The notes: generated from the sequence alone by a model not told the origin. A DNA stretch of 64,000 nucleotides from Butyrivibrio sp. (GCA_023664865.1 JAMPEU010000008.1:57617-121616), one strand, 5' to 3'; positions 44,142 through 54,328 are shown, counted from the first letter of the stretch. Translations and numbers: made by a program.

Positions 44142-44203
44142 AATAAATTTTTATTGTTTTTCAATAAATTTTTATTGACAATCAGATTCGGCTATGCTAT
44201 ATT
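44142..44203 (+). promoter_or_regulatory. Promoter with two 15-bp operator-like repeats
   Basis: TTGACA (44175-44180), exactly 17 bp, TATATT (44198-44203). The palindromic 15-mer aataaatttttattg occurs at 44142-44156 and 44163-44177, 21 bp apart (two helical turns), the second overlapping the -35 box. This suggests negative autoregulation by the XRE protein encoded at 44743. The gap 43931-44274 holds nothing else clear. Confidence 0.7.
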
Positions 44204-44274
44204 ATGGAAAATGATATAAGAAATGCCCTATGGCATGATATTTTTACTGGCAATGCACAAATTGAGAAAGGAGC

Positions 44275-44733
44275 ATGATTATCCCCATGAAAGACAAACT
44301 TACCCTATTCACCAAATACCTATTAGATTTTATGAACTACTCAGGCATACTTGTTATCGTAACCCTACCTCTTAGCATTAAACTCTACAGCAGATTCAAC
44401 ACTTACTTTGCCGATAACTATTATTCTATTCTGGTGGTATTTTTCCTTGCGGGCATATTCGCCTTACTGATTGTCCGCGAGCTGCGCAAAATGTTTAAGT
44501 CTGTGATAAATGACGACTGCTTTATCAGGGAAAACGTAAGAAGCCTTGAAAAAATGAGCATCTACAGTTTCTTTATTGCAATTATCATGGCGTGTCGGCT
44601 TTTTATCTATATAACGCCGTCCGTCTTGATTCTAATTCTGGTATTCGTAATCGCGGGGCTGTTCAGCAAAGTGCTTGCACAGGTCTTCGATAAGGCTGTA
44701 ACTTATAAACTGGAAAACGATTTGACTATATAG
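44275..44733 (+). CDS. DUF2975 membrane protein
   Basis: Up to 152 aa. Four transmembrane segments separated by short loops. The loop between helices 2 and 3 (FKSVINDDCFIRENVRSLEKMSIYSFF) is the hallmark of DUF2975 proteins. These typically sit directly before a small XRE regulator gene, as here (9-bp gap). Start uncertain between ATG 44275 and ATG 44287. Function unknown; the pair is thought to be a regulatory module. Confidence 0.85.
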   Translation: MIIPMKDKLTLFTKYLLDFMNYSGILVIVTLPLSIKLYSRFNTYFADNYYSILVVFFLAGIFALLIVRELRKMFKSVINDDCFIRENVRSLEKMSIYSFFIAIIMACRLFIYITPSVLILILVFVIAGLFSKVLAQVFDKAVTYKLENDLTI

Positions 44734-44742
44734 GAGGGCGCC

Positions 44743-44976
44743 ATGTCAATAATAATTAATCTCGACGTTATGATGGCGATGCGCAAGAAAAGCCTCACGG
44801 AGCTTGCCGGCGAAGTGGACATTACCCTTGCCAATCTGTCCATTTTAAAAAATAACAAAGCTAAAGCAGTACGTTTCTCCACGCTGGAGGCAATCTGCAA
44901 GGCGCTTAACTGTCAGCCCGGCGATATCATTCAGTATGTCGATGATGAAGACGAGCCGCCGGAAATAACACAGTAA
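44743..44976 (+). CDS. Small XRE/YozG-type regulator
   Basis: 77 aa helix-turn-helix protein (VMMAMRKKSLTELAGEVDIT, then RFSTLEAICKALNCQPGDII) with an acidic tail. RBS aggaggg. Forms a conserved pair with the DUF2975 gene just upstream, and is likely to bind the repeated sites at 44142-44177. Confidence 0.9.
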   Translation: MSIIINLDVMMAMRKKSLTELAGEVDITLANLSILKNNKAKAVRFSTLEAICKALNCQPGDIIQYVDDEDEPPEITQ

Positions 44977-45019
44977 ATATACAATTTAACAGACAATTCA
45001 TTATTTTAGGAGGATTACC

Positions 45020-46657
45020 ATGAACAATCAACAATTTTCAACACCAACTCCCTACGCACAGGGGACACAACAGCCTTACCCAAGCACTCAAATGTATCAG
45101 TCAATAACCGAGCCGGACGAAGAAACCATTATGACGAAAAACATGAAGCGTCAATTCCCATTCTTTGGTCTTGCTAGCGCAATTTATGCCGTTTTCTACG
45201 CATTATGCCTATATAAAAACACTTCGGGGATTACCTACCCTTTTTTCGTTATCGGAACCCTTTGTTATTTCTTCTTATCTATGAAAAAGCTAGGGGTTCC
45301 ATTCAAAAAAAGCAGTCTTTTTTACGTCGTTAGCATTGTACTGTTGGGAATTTCCAACTGCTGCACGGCTTCTTTGCAGCTTCTTCTCTTAAACAAAGCC
45401 GGTATATTCCTTTTAAGCCTTATCCTTATGCTGCACACTATTTATCAGGATAAGTCATGGAGTATATCTAAATATGTCAGCGCAATTGGCCGTACCCTCG
45501 GCGGTATTTTTGCCTGCCTTTTAAGCCCCTTTGAAGACATGGTTTCTTTTTTTGATGCCCAAAAACAATCAATTAAAGAAAAAAATAACAATTTTATCTA
45601 TATTTTAATCGGCGTGGCAATCGCCATTCCGCTGCTTGCAGTCATTATTGCCTTGTTATGCAGCGCGGATATCGTATTTCATAAGATGCTAAACCAACTC
45701 TTTCTGGATTTCAGCTTTGCGGAAAGTTTTTCGGAGCTTTTTAAAATAACGCTGTTGATTGTCGTTGTATTTTTCGTATCCTATGCGCTGTTGACCGCAT
45801 TATGCCAAAAGAAAGTTTCTGAAGAAGACACAGATAAAAGAGTTTTTGAGCCTTTAATCGCGATAGTCGTCACCGGAATGTTATCGGTAGTCTATCTTAT
45901 GTTCAGCCTGGTTCAAATCCTGTATTTATTTATCGGAAATATGCAGCTGCCCGACGGCTATACTTATTCCGCCTACGCGAGACAGGGTTTCTTCCAGCTT
46001 CTCGCCGTATGTATACTGAACCTTATCATTGTACTGCTTTGTCTCGGACTTTTTAAAGACAACATGATATTAAAAGTAATTCTTACTATTATAAGCGGCT
46101 GCACCTTTATTATGATTCTTTCGAGCGCCTTAAGGATGTTTATGTATATCGCGCAATATAATCTGACTTTCCTGCGTATTTTTGTTTTATGGGCGCTTGT
46201 GGTCATATTTCTACTGATGTGCGGCGTAACCGCTTATATATATTTCCACCGTTTTCCATTGTTTTTCTATAGCGTTGCGGTTACGACTGTCCTTTATATC
46301 GGACTGTCATTCGCCCACCCGGACTACTGGATTGCCTTATATAATCTGAACCCGCCGTTTAGTTATGAACAAACTGATAATATCGGCTACAGTTACGCCT
46401 ATATCACAAGCCTGTCCGCGGATGCCGCACCGATTATACTGGATAAAAGATACAATCCATATCTTAGTCTTCCTATGGAAATGATGAAGGAATCCGCCGT
46501 GTTTGATGAAGGAGATACTTCCTATGTAGATACAAATACAAATGACCGCCTTACCTATTATTATTACAAGAGAATTTTTAATGATTCAGAGAATATGAAT
46601 ATCAGGAATTTTAACTTTTCCGTATATATTGCACATCGGGTAAGTGAAGACTATTAG
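45020..46657 (+). CDS. DUF4153/DUF4173-type polytopic membrane protein
   Basis: 545 aa. The N-terminal 40 residues are Gln/Pro/Thr-rich and cytoplasmic. About twelve helices follow, with the motifs LAVCILNLIIVLLCLG and ISGCTFIMILSSALRMFMYI and a C-terminal soluble segment. The layout fits the DUF4153/DUF4173 families. It is 43 bp after the XRE gene with its own aggagg, probably in the same transcript. A perfect hairpin follows. Function unknown. Confidence 0.75.
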   Translation: MNNQQFSTPTPYAQGTQQPYPSTQMYQSITEPDEETIMTKNMKRQFPFFGLASAIYAVFYALCLYKNTSGITYPFFVIGTLCYFFLSMKKLGVPFKKSSLFYVVSIVLLGISNCCTASLQLLLLNKAGIFLLSLILMLHTIYQDKSWSISKYVSAIGRTLGGIFACLLSPFEDMVSFFDAQKQSIKEKNNNFIYILIGVAIAIPLLAVIIALLCSADIVFHKMLNQLFLDFSFAESFSELFKITLLIVVVFFVSYALLTALCQKKVSEEDTDKRVFEPLIAIVVTGMLSVVYLMFSLVQILYLFIGNMQLPDGYTYSAYARQGFFQLLAVCILNLIIVLLCLGLFKDNMILKVILTIISGCTFIMILSSALRMFMYIAQYNLTFLRIFVLWALVVIFLLMCGVTAYIYFHRFPLFFYSVAVTTVLYIGLSFAHPDYWIALYNLNPPFSYEQTDNIGYSYAYITSLSADAAPIILDKRYNPYLSLPMEMMKESAVFDEGDTSYVDTNTNDRLTYYYYKRIFNDSENMNIRNFNFSVYIAHRVSEDY

Positions 46658-46672
46658 CCTTCGCCAGTGAAA

Positions 46673-46705
46673 AGAGACTGTTACGCCAATAATGTAACAG
46701 TCTCT
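46673..46705. terminator. Perfect 12-bp hairpin between convergent genes
   Basis: agagactgttac / gtaacagtctct with a 9-nt loop, 16 bp after the DUF4173-like gene and before the convergent secreted-protein gene. The position fits a bidirectional terminator, although the T tracts are short. Confidence 0.7.
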
Positions 46706-46720
46706 ATAAATTAAGAACAC

Positions 46721-47188
46721 TTAATGCAGACATTTAACATAATCAATCTGGTTGTCAAGACCCTCCTGCAGGCAAAAACCGCATTTCTTACAGTAGATTC
46801 CTTTATAAATATACATAGTACAACCACTACCTTGCTGTTCATGGTGATATCTGCTTGTATTTATATATTCGTGGGAGCATGAACGGGCAGCCTCTTCGTC
46901 CATGTCAGTAATAGCATACTGATTACCATATTCATCAATTATTATGTCAGGCGACAATGTAAAATCAAGTTGCATCAAAATATAATCCAGCTCAAAAGGA
47001 GACTGTGCCTCATCAAACACAATATACATATCGCCTATACCGTCATTAACCTCATAAGACGGCACATTGCGGTAGACTGAAACCGGTTGATAAGCCAATA
47101 CGGATATCGGCGTTGACAAGGCGGTTAAGAATATCACCAGCGCGGTTATAACCTTTCGATAAGGCGATTTGTGATTTTTTCTTGTCAT
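46721..47188 (-). CDS. Secreted cysteine-containing protein, candidate export substrate
   Basis: Start set at ATG 47188 behind aaaggaga; 155 aa. A Sec signal peptide (KVITALVIFLTALSTPISVLA) precedes a mature domain of about 120 residues. Its C-terminus has His/Cys spacing (CSHEY, YHHEQQGSGC, YCKKCGFC, KCLH), suggesting disulphides or a metal site. It is divergent from the lactococcin-972-type ABC genes. It is larger than a typical lactococcin 972 (about 90 aa), so a bacteriocin role is a guess. Confidence 0.6.
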   Translation of the reverse strand: MTRKNHKSPYRKVITALVIFLTALSTPISVLAYQPVSVYRNVPSYEVNDGIGDMYIVFDEAQSPFELDYILMQLDFTLSPDIIIDEYGNQYAITDMDEEAARSCSHEYINTSRYHHEQQGSGCTMYIYKGIYCKKCGFCLQEGLDNQIDYVKCLH

Positions 47189-47284
47189 AAATAACAATCT
47201 CTCCTTTGTCTGTTTTTTATTGGCAGAAAAAGCATCTGCAAACAGCAGATTTATATCGTTCTGATACAATGTCAATGAGATATA

Positions 47285-47313
47285 TTGACTACACGGTTAT
47301 AAATTGATATGAT
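47285..47313 (+). promoter_or_regulatory. Promoter of the ABC export cluster
   Basis: TTGACT (47285-47290), 17-bp spacer, TATGAT (47308-47313), about 90 nt before the first gene of the operon. Confidence 0.65.
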
Positions 47314-47400
47314 TAGTAAAATTATTTTTATACAAAATCATTTATTGTAACGAGTTTCACAAATGCCTGTAAAGTAACATGAAGATGAGAGAAAAATATC

Positions 47401-47910
47401 ATGCTTGATAAAAAATGGAAAAAAGTTTTATTTGTCCTTGCCACTATATTCATTCTATACAGCGCGGTATGGAGCGCATATGTGACATACCGCTATGAGC
47501 CGTTTCGCAAAAAACTCGGCACTACAGTCGGGGTCAGCAAATCATATCTGCAAAAAGACAGATATACCTATAGCGTATTTAAACCTCATTTTTTATCTTT
47601 CACGGGAAATCTGCATATTTCCGAATATATCACGTCAGACGATAATCAGGACGAGGCGGTGTCTGCGGATTTGATTATCTGGCCCCACGGAATCAATGAT
47701 TATGAAATAATGGTTGGAATTATCACGACAACTACATATAATAATGGTCATTCAACGCATAGTATCTGTACGAACATGACGCTTGATAAAGATATGAACC
47801 TATTAGACGACACGCCGGAAAACAGGGCATTGTACGAACAAAATCTGGATAAAATAGAGAATTTATATCACCTTGCATATGATATGTGGGGGATTTTGGA
47901 GTTGCCATAG
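47401..47910 (+). CDS. Unknown single-pass membrane protein in the export cluster
   Basis: 169 aa. One N-terminal helix (VLFVLATIFILYSAVWSAYV) leads to an extracellular domain of about 140 residues with mixed strands (LIIWPHGINDYEIMVGIITT). RBS is weak. First gene of the operon, 43 bp before the large permease. It may be an immunity or accessory protein of the transporter; no family recognised. Confidence 0.6.
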   Translation: MLDKKWKKVLFVLATIFILYSAVWSAYVTYRYEPFRKKLGTTVGVSKSYLQKDRYTYSVFKPHFLSFTGNLHISEYITSDDNQDEAVSADLIIWPHGINDYEIMVGIITTTTYNNGHSTHSICTNMTLDKDMNLLDDTPENRALYEQNLDKIENLYHLAYDMWGILELP

Positions 47911-47953
47911 GGTACACAAATTTGCGGAGCAAGAAAGGGGTGCGGCTATTGTA

Positions 47954-49903
47954 ATGAAGTTTGTCAGGTATTTATTCAGCGGCTTACTAATTGCCGCGGC
48001 ATTATGTATCAGTTGTGACCTTTTTCAAATATTCCTATACGCTTTTGATGATTTCTGGCAGACTTCTTTTTATGTAAAGGAAGAAATTAATACAGAACAG
48101 ATGAAGGAGCAGATTTTTGAATCTGCAAAAGGATACGGATTAGAAGTCATTTATATAGATAAGCGTATCATGGGAGATTATTACACACAGGTAGACATTT
48201 ATTGCAGTAACGACGCCAAAGAAATGTTTGCCAAAGAATACCAGTTAAAAGAAGGGCATTACGGCAGCCTTCTTTCAGGATGGGCGGATATATTTTTTCA
48301 TCCGACAAAAGAACTGGACAGGGAATTAATGATAAAAGACGCTGAAGGTTATTATCTCTTGGGGCAGACGGAAAATGCTATAGAGTATAAAGCTGCTTTG
48401 GTCGATACTTACGGCGGCAGTATGCCACGCCCGAAAGAAAGGGACAGCATACGTGAAACCCTCGTACAGCTTATTTGGATTTGGTTTGCAGTCGGCGTTC
48501 TAATCTGGCTATTGACATATTATAAAACTGTAAGGATTAGAAAAGAAATCGTGGTACGGTTATCGTTGGGCGAATCCATAGGCATAATCGTATTATGCCA
48601 TTCCATTAAGGATGCCTTGTGGTATTGCGGTTGCTTTTTGCTTACGTCATTAATTGTCTATCGTACATATCACTGTCTGTTTTTGGTAAATTATGCGGCA
48701 GCAGCCTTAGCTGTTATTATCTTAGGCTCAGTTTTGATTTATGCTTCACTGCTGCGCTGCGATATCAAGTTAGGATTCTCAGGAATAAAAATGTCTCAGA
48801 AACTTCTGGATGTAAGTTATGTCCTCAAAACAATACTTACTTTCGCACTTGCCGTCTCCGCAGCGTCAACAATCGCCCTATGGGTAAACTATTCTGAAAT
48901 GGAAAAGCAAAGGGAGTTCTATGAAACGCGTAAAGAATATTTTTATTTAACTTTAGCAGGACCGTCCGGATTCAAGGATTCAATCAATACCGATGAAACA
49001 TGGTTTTACAGAAATTATTTTTCCAAGTTCGATATGCAGTTTGCATGCGGTAACGGCAGTTATGACATAACGAACCAGAGTAAGCTCGCAATTTGTATAA
49101 ATGCCAATATGAAAGACTATCTGTGTGAAAATCTGCCTTCCGTGGCGGACGAAATCAGTAAAAGCAAGGCATGTGTGCTGATTCCGGAGCAGGAAACCAT
49201 GTCTGACGAAACATTAAATTTCCTAATCGGCATTTCAGCGGACTTTGCCAATCTGCAAAGAGAAGACGCGCAGGCAATTTACTACAGCGACCGCGCGTAT
49301 ATAATTAATTATGATGTATACAAGGGCTATGTCAGGTCATATTGCCCTGTGATTATTTACAATAACTGTATCGAAGACGCCAGACCGATTGAAGAAGGTC
49401 AGTCTATATTTGAATTAGATTTCAGTAAGGTTATGATGAAACCGGACATTGCGGAGTTGGAAAATTTCTGCACGGAGTATGAATACAGATATGTGTTGGA
49501 AAACGTATGGCTTACTTTTGAACATGAACTGAACAATCTGAAAAGAGGGGCGTTTATGAATATGCTCCTTCTGCTATTCCAATGCGTGGTAGAATTGTGT
49601 CTGAGTTTCGCCATTATCCGCTTAGAATTTGAAACGAACCGCCTCGAAATCATGGTAAAGAAGATACTCGGCTATTCCGTAATAGGAAGAATTAAAAAGC
49701 AGCTGATACTGACCTTAGTATCTGGAGTTATCGGAATTATTGCGGCAGTAATATTCTATACAATCTTTAGCCTCGCCCACATCGGTATTGTGTGCGTCGT
49801 TATTTTAAGTTTAATGCTTATTGAATTATCTGTGATAACATGTAAATTTCTCCATATGGAAAAAGAGAGTATACAAAAAACACTGAAAGGCGGATTTATA
49901 TAA
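47954..49903 (+). CDS. Large ABC permease of the bacteriocin-associated type (DUF1430-like)
   Basis: Start set at ATG 47954; 649 aa. Layout: an N-terminal helix, an extracellular domain of about 150 residues, three or four central helices (about 180-330), a second extracellular domain, and three C-terminal helices. The last segment (NRLEIMVKKILGYSVIGRI, then helices) is the FtsX/MacB-like domain. This length and order match the integral membrane proteins linked to lactococcin-972 clusters. The stop overlaps the ATPase start (taatg). Confidence 0.75.
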   Translation: MKFVRYLFSGLLIAAALCISCDLFQIFLYAFDDFWQTSFYVKEEINTEQMKEQIFESAKGYGLEVIYIDKRIMGDYYTQVDIYCSNDAKEMFAKEYQLKEGHYGSLLSGWADIFFHPTKELDRELMIKDAEGYYLLGQTENAIEYKAALVDTYGGSMPRPKERDSIRETLVQLIWIWFAVGVLIWLLTYYKTVRIRKEIVVRLSLGESIGIIVLCHSIKDALWYCGCFLLTSLIVYRTYHCLFLVNYAAAALAVIILGSVLIYASLLRCDIKLGFSGIKMSQKLLDVSYVLKTILTFALAVSAASTIALWVNYSEMEKQREFYETRKEYFYLTLAGPSGFKDSINTDETWFYRNYFSKFDMQFACGNGSYDITNQSKLAICINANMKDYLCENLPSVADEISKSKACVLIPEQETMSDETLNFLIGISADFANLQREDAQAIYYSDRAYIINYDVYKGYVRSYCPVIIYNNCIEDARPIEEGQSIFELDFSKVMMKPDIAELENFCTEYEYRYVLENVWLTFEHELNNLKRGAFMNMLLLLFQCVVELCLSFAIIRLEFETNRLEIMVKKILGYSVIGRIKKQLILTLVSGVIGIIAAVIFYTIFSLAHIGIVCVVILSLMLIELSVITCKFLHMEKESIQKTLKGGFI

Positions 49904-50511
49904 TGATAGAGATTAAGCATTTATCTAAAAGCTTTGATGAAAAGCAACTGTTTGAGGATTTTAATTTAACTATAGGTGACGGAGAGTTCGTTGTCTTTTG
50001 GGGAGAGAGCGGCTGCGGAAAAACAACCCTTCTCAATATGATAGGTTCATTGGAAAAAATCGATAGCGGTGAAATCCTTGTAAACCATAAGGATATTTTT
50101 CTTAGGAAAAACCAGCGGGAATATTTAAAAAACGAAGTCGGATTTTTATTCCAGAATTTCGCGCTGATTGAAGCAAAAACCGTGCGGGAAAATCTGGAAA
50201 TGGTAAAAAAACAAACCCGCGCTGAATATACAGTGGAGCAAGCTTTAGCGTATGTAGGCTTATCAGACGTTATAGATAAAAAAGTATACAAGCTCTCAGG
50301 CGGAGAACAGCAGCGGGTTGCCCTTGCAAGGCTAATGATTAAAAAATGTTCCATCATATTAGCAGACGAGCCTACAGGTTCGCTTGATGCAAACAATGCG
50401 GATAGGGTGATGGAATTATTAAAATCGTTAAACGGCATGGGAAAAACCGTTATCTTGGTAACGCATGTTGAAAAGTACAAGCAGATGGGGTTTCGGACAA
50501 TAGAAATATAA
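49903..50511 (+). CDS. ABC transporter ATPase, lactococcin-972 export type
   Basis: 202 aa: Walker A GESGCGKTT, Q-loop FLFQNFALIEAKTVRENL, signature KLSGGEQQRVALARLM, Walker B CSIILADEPTGSLD, switch His in VTHVEKY. The phrase FQNFALIE..TV.ENL and the short length fit the family described as putative bacteriocin export ATPases of the lactococcin 972 group (TIGR03608). Cytoplasmic partner of the permease before it, sharing one nucleotide with it. Confidence 0.85.
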   Translation: MIEIKHLSKSFDEKQLFEDFNLTIGDGEFVVFWGESGCGKTTLLNMIGSLEKIDSGEILVNHKDIFLRKNQREYLKNEVGFLFQNFALIEAKTVRENLEMVKKQTRAEYTVEQALAYVGLSDVIDKKVYKLSGGEQQRVALARLMIKKCSIILADEPTGSLDANNADRVMELLKSLNGMGKTVILVTHVEKYKQMGFRTIEI

Positions 50512-50527
50512 TCCCGCGGGATAACTT

Positions 50528-51883
50528 CTACTCCCTGCCCTTCTGCATCTCATGGATTACGCTAAGTCCTATAGGCACTGATATCGCCAGCGTCAATACG
50601 TCTGATACCGCCTGGCACATCTCCACTCCGGTAAGCCCAAACAAACGTGGAAGAATATAAATAAGCGGAATAAAGCAAAGCCCCTGTCTTGCCGAGGCGA
50701 CTATTGACGCTTTCAATCCTTTTCCTATCGACTGTAACATCATGTTGCACATTACAATCCATGCGTTCAGCGGAAAAGCTGCCGCCTGATACCGCAGCGC
50801 CGCCGTTCCGACCACGATTACCTCCGGGTCTCCTTTTCTAAACAATGCTACCACTTCCGGCGCAAAAATAATTCCCGCGCCGCCTATAACGATTAAGAAT
50901 AACAGCGCATATTTTACGCAGAACCAAAATGCCTCAAGCACCCTGTCATATTTTCCCGCTCCGTAGTTAAATCCGCATACCGGCTGAAATCCCTGTCCGA
51001 ATCCAATCAGCGCAGAGTTGGCAAACATCGCTACCCTTGACACAATGGACATTCCAGCGATGGCCGCGTCGCCATAGACGCCCGCCGCATGATTCAAACA
51101 GATTGTCGCCACGCTTGCAAGCCCCTGTCTGCACAGCGAAGGTGTGCCGCCGCGTATAATTTCCTTATAATAATGAAGGCTCGGCCTGAAATTACGGAAA
51201 CGAATCTGGATATTTCCGCCTTTTTTTATCATAATAATAAGGATAATGAAACTTACATACTGGCTGATTACCGTAGCTAACGCCGCTCCCGCGATTCCCA
51301 GTCCGCATGTGAAAATCAGCAGCGGATCCAAAATAATATTGAGTACCGCCCCTGACACTATCCCTATCATGGCATAAAAAGCGCTCCCCTGAAAACGCAT
51401 CTGATTATTCAGAACCAGCGAAGAAGTCATTGCCGGCGCGCCTATCAAAATTATTCCCAGATAAGAGATGGTATAGGGCAGTATCGTATCCGTAGAACCG
51501 AGCGCATATGCAAGCGGCCTGACAAAAATCAAGCCTGCTGCCATCATTACTATCCCCGCGATAAACGCAGAAAAAAATCCTATCGACGACATTTTCTCCG
51601 CCTCTTCAAGTTCCTGCGAGCCAAGCTTTCTGGATATGTAATTGCCGGAACCATGCCCGAAGAAAAATCCGACTGACTGGATAACCGCCATCATGGAAAA
51701 CACAATGCCTACGGCTCCGGTCGCCTGCGTATTGATTTTCCCTACGAAAAACGTGTCCGCCATATTATAAAACGAAGTAATCAACATACTTAAAATGGTC
51801 GGTCCCGCCAGCGAACATACCAGCGTCCTTACAGGCGTCTCCAACATATATTTTCTTTTCTCTTCCGCATTATTAAATTTCAT
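50528..51883 (-). CDS. MATE-family multidrug efflux transporter
   Basis: 451 aa, twelve helices in two repeats. Motifs: PTILSMLITSFYNMADTFFV at the N-terminus, GTPSLCRQGLASVATICLN in the middle, QGFQPVCGFNYGAGKYDRV. This is the MepA/DinF-like cation-coupled exporter family. Convergent with the ABC export cluster, 17 bp apart. Substrate unknown. Confidence 0.92.
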   Translation of the reverse strand: MKFNNAEEKRKYMLETPVRTLVCSLAGPTILSMLITSFYNMADTFFVGKINTQATGAVGIVFSMMAVIQSVGFFFGHGSGNYISRKLGSQELEEAEKMSSIGFFSAFIAGIVMMAAGLIFVRPLAYALGSTDTILPYTISYLGIILIGAPAMTSSLVLNNQMRFQGSAFYAMIGIVSGAVLNIILDPLLIFTCGLGIAGAALATVISQYVSFIILIIMIKKGGNIQIRFRNFRPSLHYYKEIIRGGTPSLCRQGLASVATICLNHAAGVYGDAAIAGMSIVSRVAMFANSALIGFGQGFQPVCGFNYGAGKYDRVLEAFWFCVKYALLFLIVIGGAGIIFAPEVVALFRKGDPEVIVVGTAALRYQAAAFPLNAWIVMCNMMLQSIGKGLKASIVASARQGLCFIPLIYILPRLFGLTGVEMCQAVSDVLTLAISVPIGLSVIHEMQKGRE

Positions 51884-52127
51884 GATAATCTCCCATTCTT
51901 ACACAACCTGTGGATTTATATGCCAATGACATCTGCTATGACTGAACAAATATTGCACAGCACATTTAGATATACATGAATTTTTAATTTTCAATTTAAA
52001 CCCTGCTGCATGTAAGTATAAAATAAAATATTTCTTCTATAATAATATATTAATAGCGCAGTTTTTACAAATATAAAATGAGAATTGCAAAAATATCAAT
52101 ATTAATATATTATGAATATATACCTCT

Positions 52128-52147
52128 TTTGGTTAGTTTCAACCAAA
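52128..52147. promoter_or_regulatory. Operator-like palindrome upstream of the flavoredoxin gene
   Basis: tttggtt-agtttc-aaccaaa, arms of 7 bp. A -35-like ttgact lies at 52175-52180, with -10 candidates tatact (52197-52202) or tactat (52199-52204). The palindrome sits 28 bp upstream of the -35 box, a place for an HxlR/MarR-type regulator. The rest of the 51884-52226 gap is AT-rich with no gene seen. Confidence 0.45.
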
Positions 52148-52226
52148 TAAACAACCCCATGTGCAAGCAGTCACTTGACTTGTTGTTCGCGGGAATTATA
52201 CTATGTGCAATCAGAAAGGAATAACT

Positions 52227-52838
52227 ATGAACCAGAAAGCTTTTTTCCAATTATCCTATGGTCTGTATGTAGCGGCTTCAAAATCGGAGCAGAAAATGAA
52301 CGGCTGCATCATCAACACGGTAACGCAAGTTGCAGATAATCCGAAGCGGGTTATTCTTGCAATAAATAAGAACAACCTTACAGGCGAAATTGTTAGGGAG
52401 TCAGGAATCGTATCGATTTCGGTACTTTCCGAAACCGCGCCTTTTTCCCTTTTTCAGCATTTCGGCTTTCAAAGCGGCAGGGAAGTTGATAAATTTGTAG
52501 GCGTTAATTTTGCCATGACGAAACAGGAACTGCCATACTTAACCGAGCATACTACCGCTTACTTTGACTGCAAAGTTATAAACTCCTATGACTTAGGCAC
52601 GCATACGATGTTTCTTGCTGAGGTATTGGACGCCGATGTTATTTCCAATGAAAAGGCGATGACTTACTCTTATTACCACGAAGCAGTTAAACCCAAACCG
52701 TCTTCAACTAAAACGGAGACTTCAAAAGGCTGGCGTTGCACAGTCTGCGGTTATGTATACGAGGGCGAGGAACTTCCGCCCGACTTCGTATGTCCGTGGT
52801 GCAAGCACGGCGCGGATGATTTCGAGAAAATAGTGTAA
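52227..52838 (+). CDS. Flavin reductase-like protein fused to rubredoxin
   Basis: Start set at ATG 52227 behind gaaagga; 203 aa. Residues 1-150 form an FMN-binding split-barrel flavin-reductase domain (NGCIINTVTQVADNPKRVIL, YFDCKVINS). After a short Lys/Ser/Thr linker the C-terminus is a rubredoxin with two CxxC pairs (WRCTVCGYVYEGEELPPDF, CPWCKHGADDF). Likely an electron-transfer or oxygen-detoxifying protein of anaerobes. The -35/-10 region just upstream is short, giving a 20-nt leader. Confidence 0.9.
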   Translation: MNQKAFFQLSYGLYVAASKSEQKMNGCIINTVTQVADNPKRVILAINKNNLTGEIVRESGIVSISVLSETAPFSLFQHFGFQSGREVDKFVGVNFAMTKQELPYLTEHTTAYFDCKVINSYDLGTHTMFLAEVLDADVISNEKAMTYSYYHEAVKPKPSSTKTETSKGWRCTVCGYVYEGEELPPDFVCPWCKHGADDFEKIV

Positions 52839-53564
<726 letters not shown>

Positions 53565-53599
53565 TCAAAAAATATGTTTTTATGAGGGAGGAAATTACA

Positions 53600-54280
53600 A
53601 TGCAGTACAGAGTTATCGGAGACACAATGCCGGCAGTAGAGGTGCTTTTTGATGCGCCGGGAGAATCAATGTATACGCAGTCGGGCGGTATGGCTTGGAT
53701 GAGCGAAGGAATCACTATGGATTCCAACATGAGGGGCGGACTTGGAAAGAGCATCGGCAGAATGTTTTCCGGCGAGTCGCTTTTTATGGCTACATATAAG
53801 GCTGAACGTCCCGGCAGCATGGTTGCTTTCGCTTCTACGGTGGCAGGCGAAGTTCTTCCAATCGATGTAGGCGCATGCGGCGGCATGATTTGCCAGAAGG
53901 GCGCTTTCCTGTGCGCTCAGGAATCCGTAAACTTAAACGTAACGTTCACTAAGAAGTTTTCTGCAGGCTTATTCGGCGGCGAAGGCTTTATCCTTCAGGA
54001 TATCAGCGGAACAGGCATGGTTTTCCTTGAGATTGATGGAAATAAAGTAGAGAAAAACTTAGCGCCCGGTGAAGTGCTTAAGGTAGATACCGGTAATGTA
54101 GTAGCTTTTGAGCGGTCAGTACAGTATGAAGTTGAGACGGTTAAAGGCCTTAAAAATATCTTCTTAGGCGGCGAAGGTTTATTCTTAACCAAGCTCACAG
54201 GACCGGGACGCGTTATCTTACAGACACAGAACTTCAACGAATTTGCAGGAAGAATTATAAGGCTGGTTCCGTCGAGATAG
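53600..54280 (+). CDS. AIM24 / TIGR00266-family protein
   Basis: Start set at ATG 53600 behind gggagg; 226 aa. The family is recognised by MQYRVIGDTMPAVEVLF at the start, SMYTQSGGMAWMS, and repeated beta-strand blocks such as GEGLFLTKLTGPGRVILQT. It forms a double-stranded beta-helix-like fold. Function in bacteria is unclear. It stands alone before the trp operon. Confidence 0.88.
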   Translation: MQYRVIGDTMPAVEVLFDAPGESMYTQSGGMAWMSEGITMDSNMRGGLGKSIGRMFSGESLFMATYKAERPGSMVAFASTVAGEVLPIDVGACGGMICQKGAFLCAQESVNLNVTFTKKFSAGLFGGEGFILQDISGTGMVFLEIDGNKVEKNLAPGEVLKVDTGNVVAFERSVQYEVETVKGLKNIFLGGEGLFLTKLTGPGRVILQTQNFNEFAGRIIRLVPSR

Positions 54281-54299
54281 GAAAATAATAAAAAAATAA

Positions 54300-54328
54300 T
54301 TGACATTTTTCCCGCGCCGCGTTATTAT
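54300..54328 (+). promoter_or_regulatory. Promoter of the trp operon
   Basis: TTGACA (54300-54305), exactly 17 bp, TATTAT (54323-54328), leading directly into the T-box leader. It lies only 20 bp after the preceding stop codon. Confidence 0.8.

Noticed and set aside
49896-50480. 194-codon frame antisense to the ABC ATPase
   Set aside because: Exact antisense of conserved ATPase motifs; Ser/Phe-rich product.
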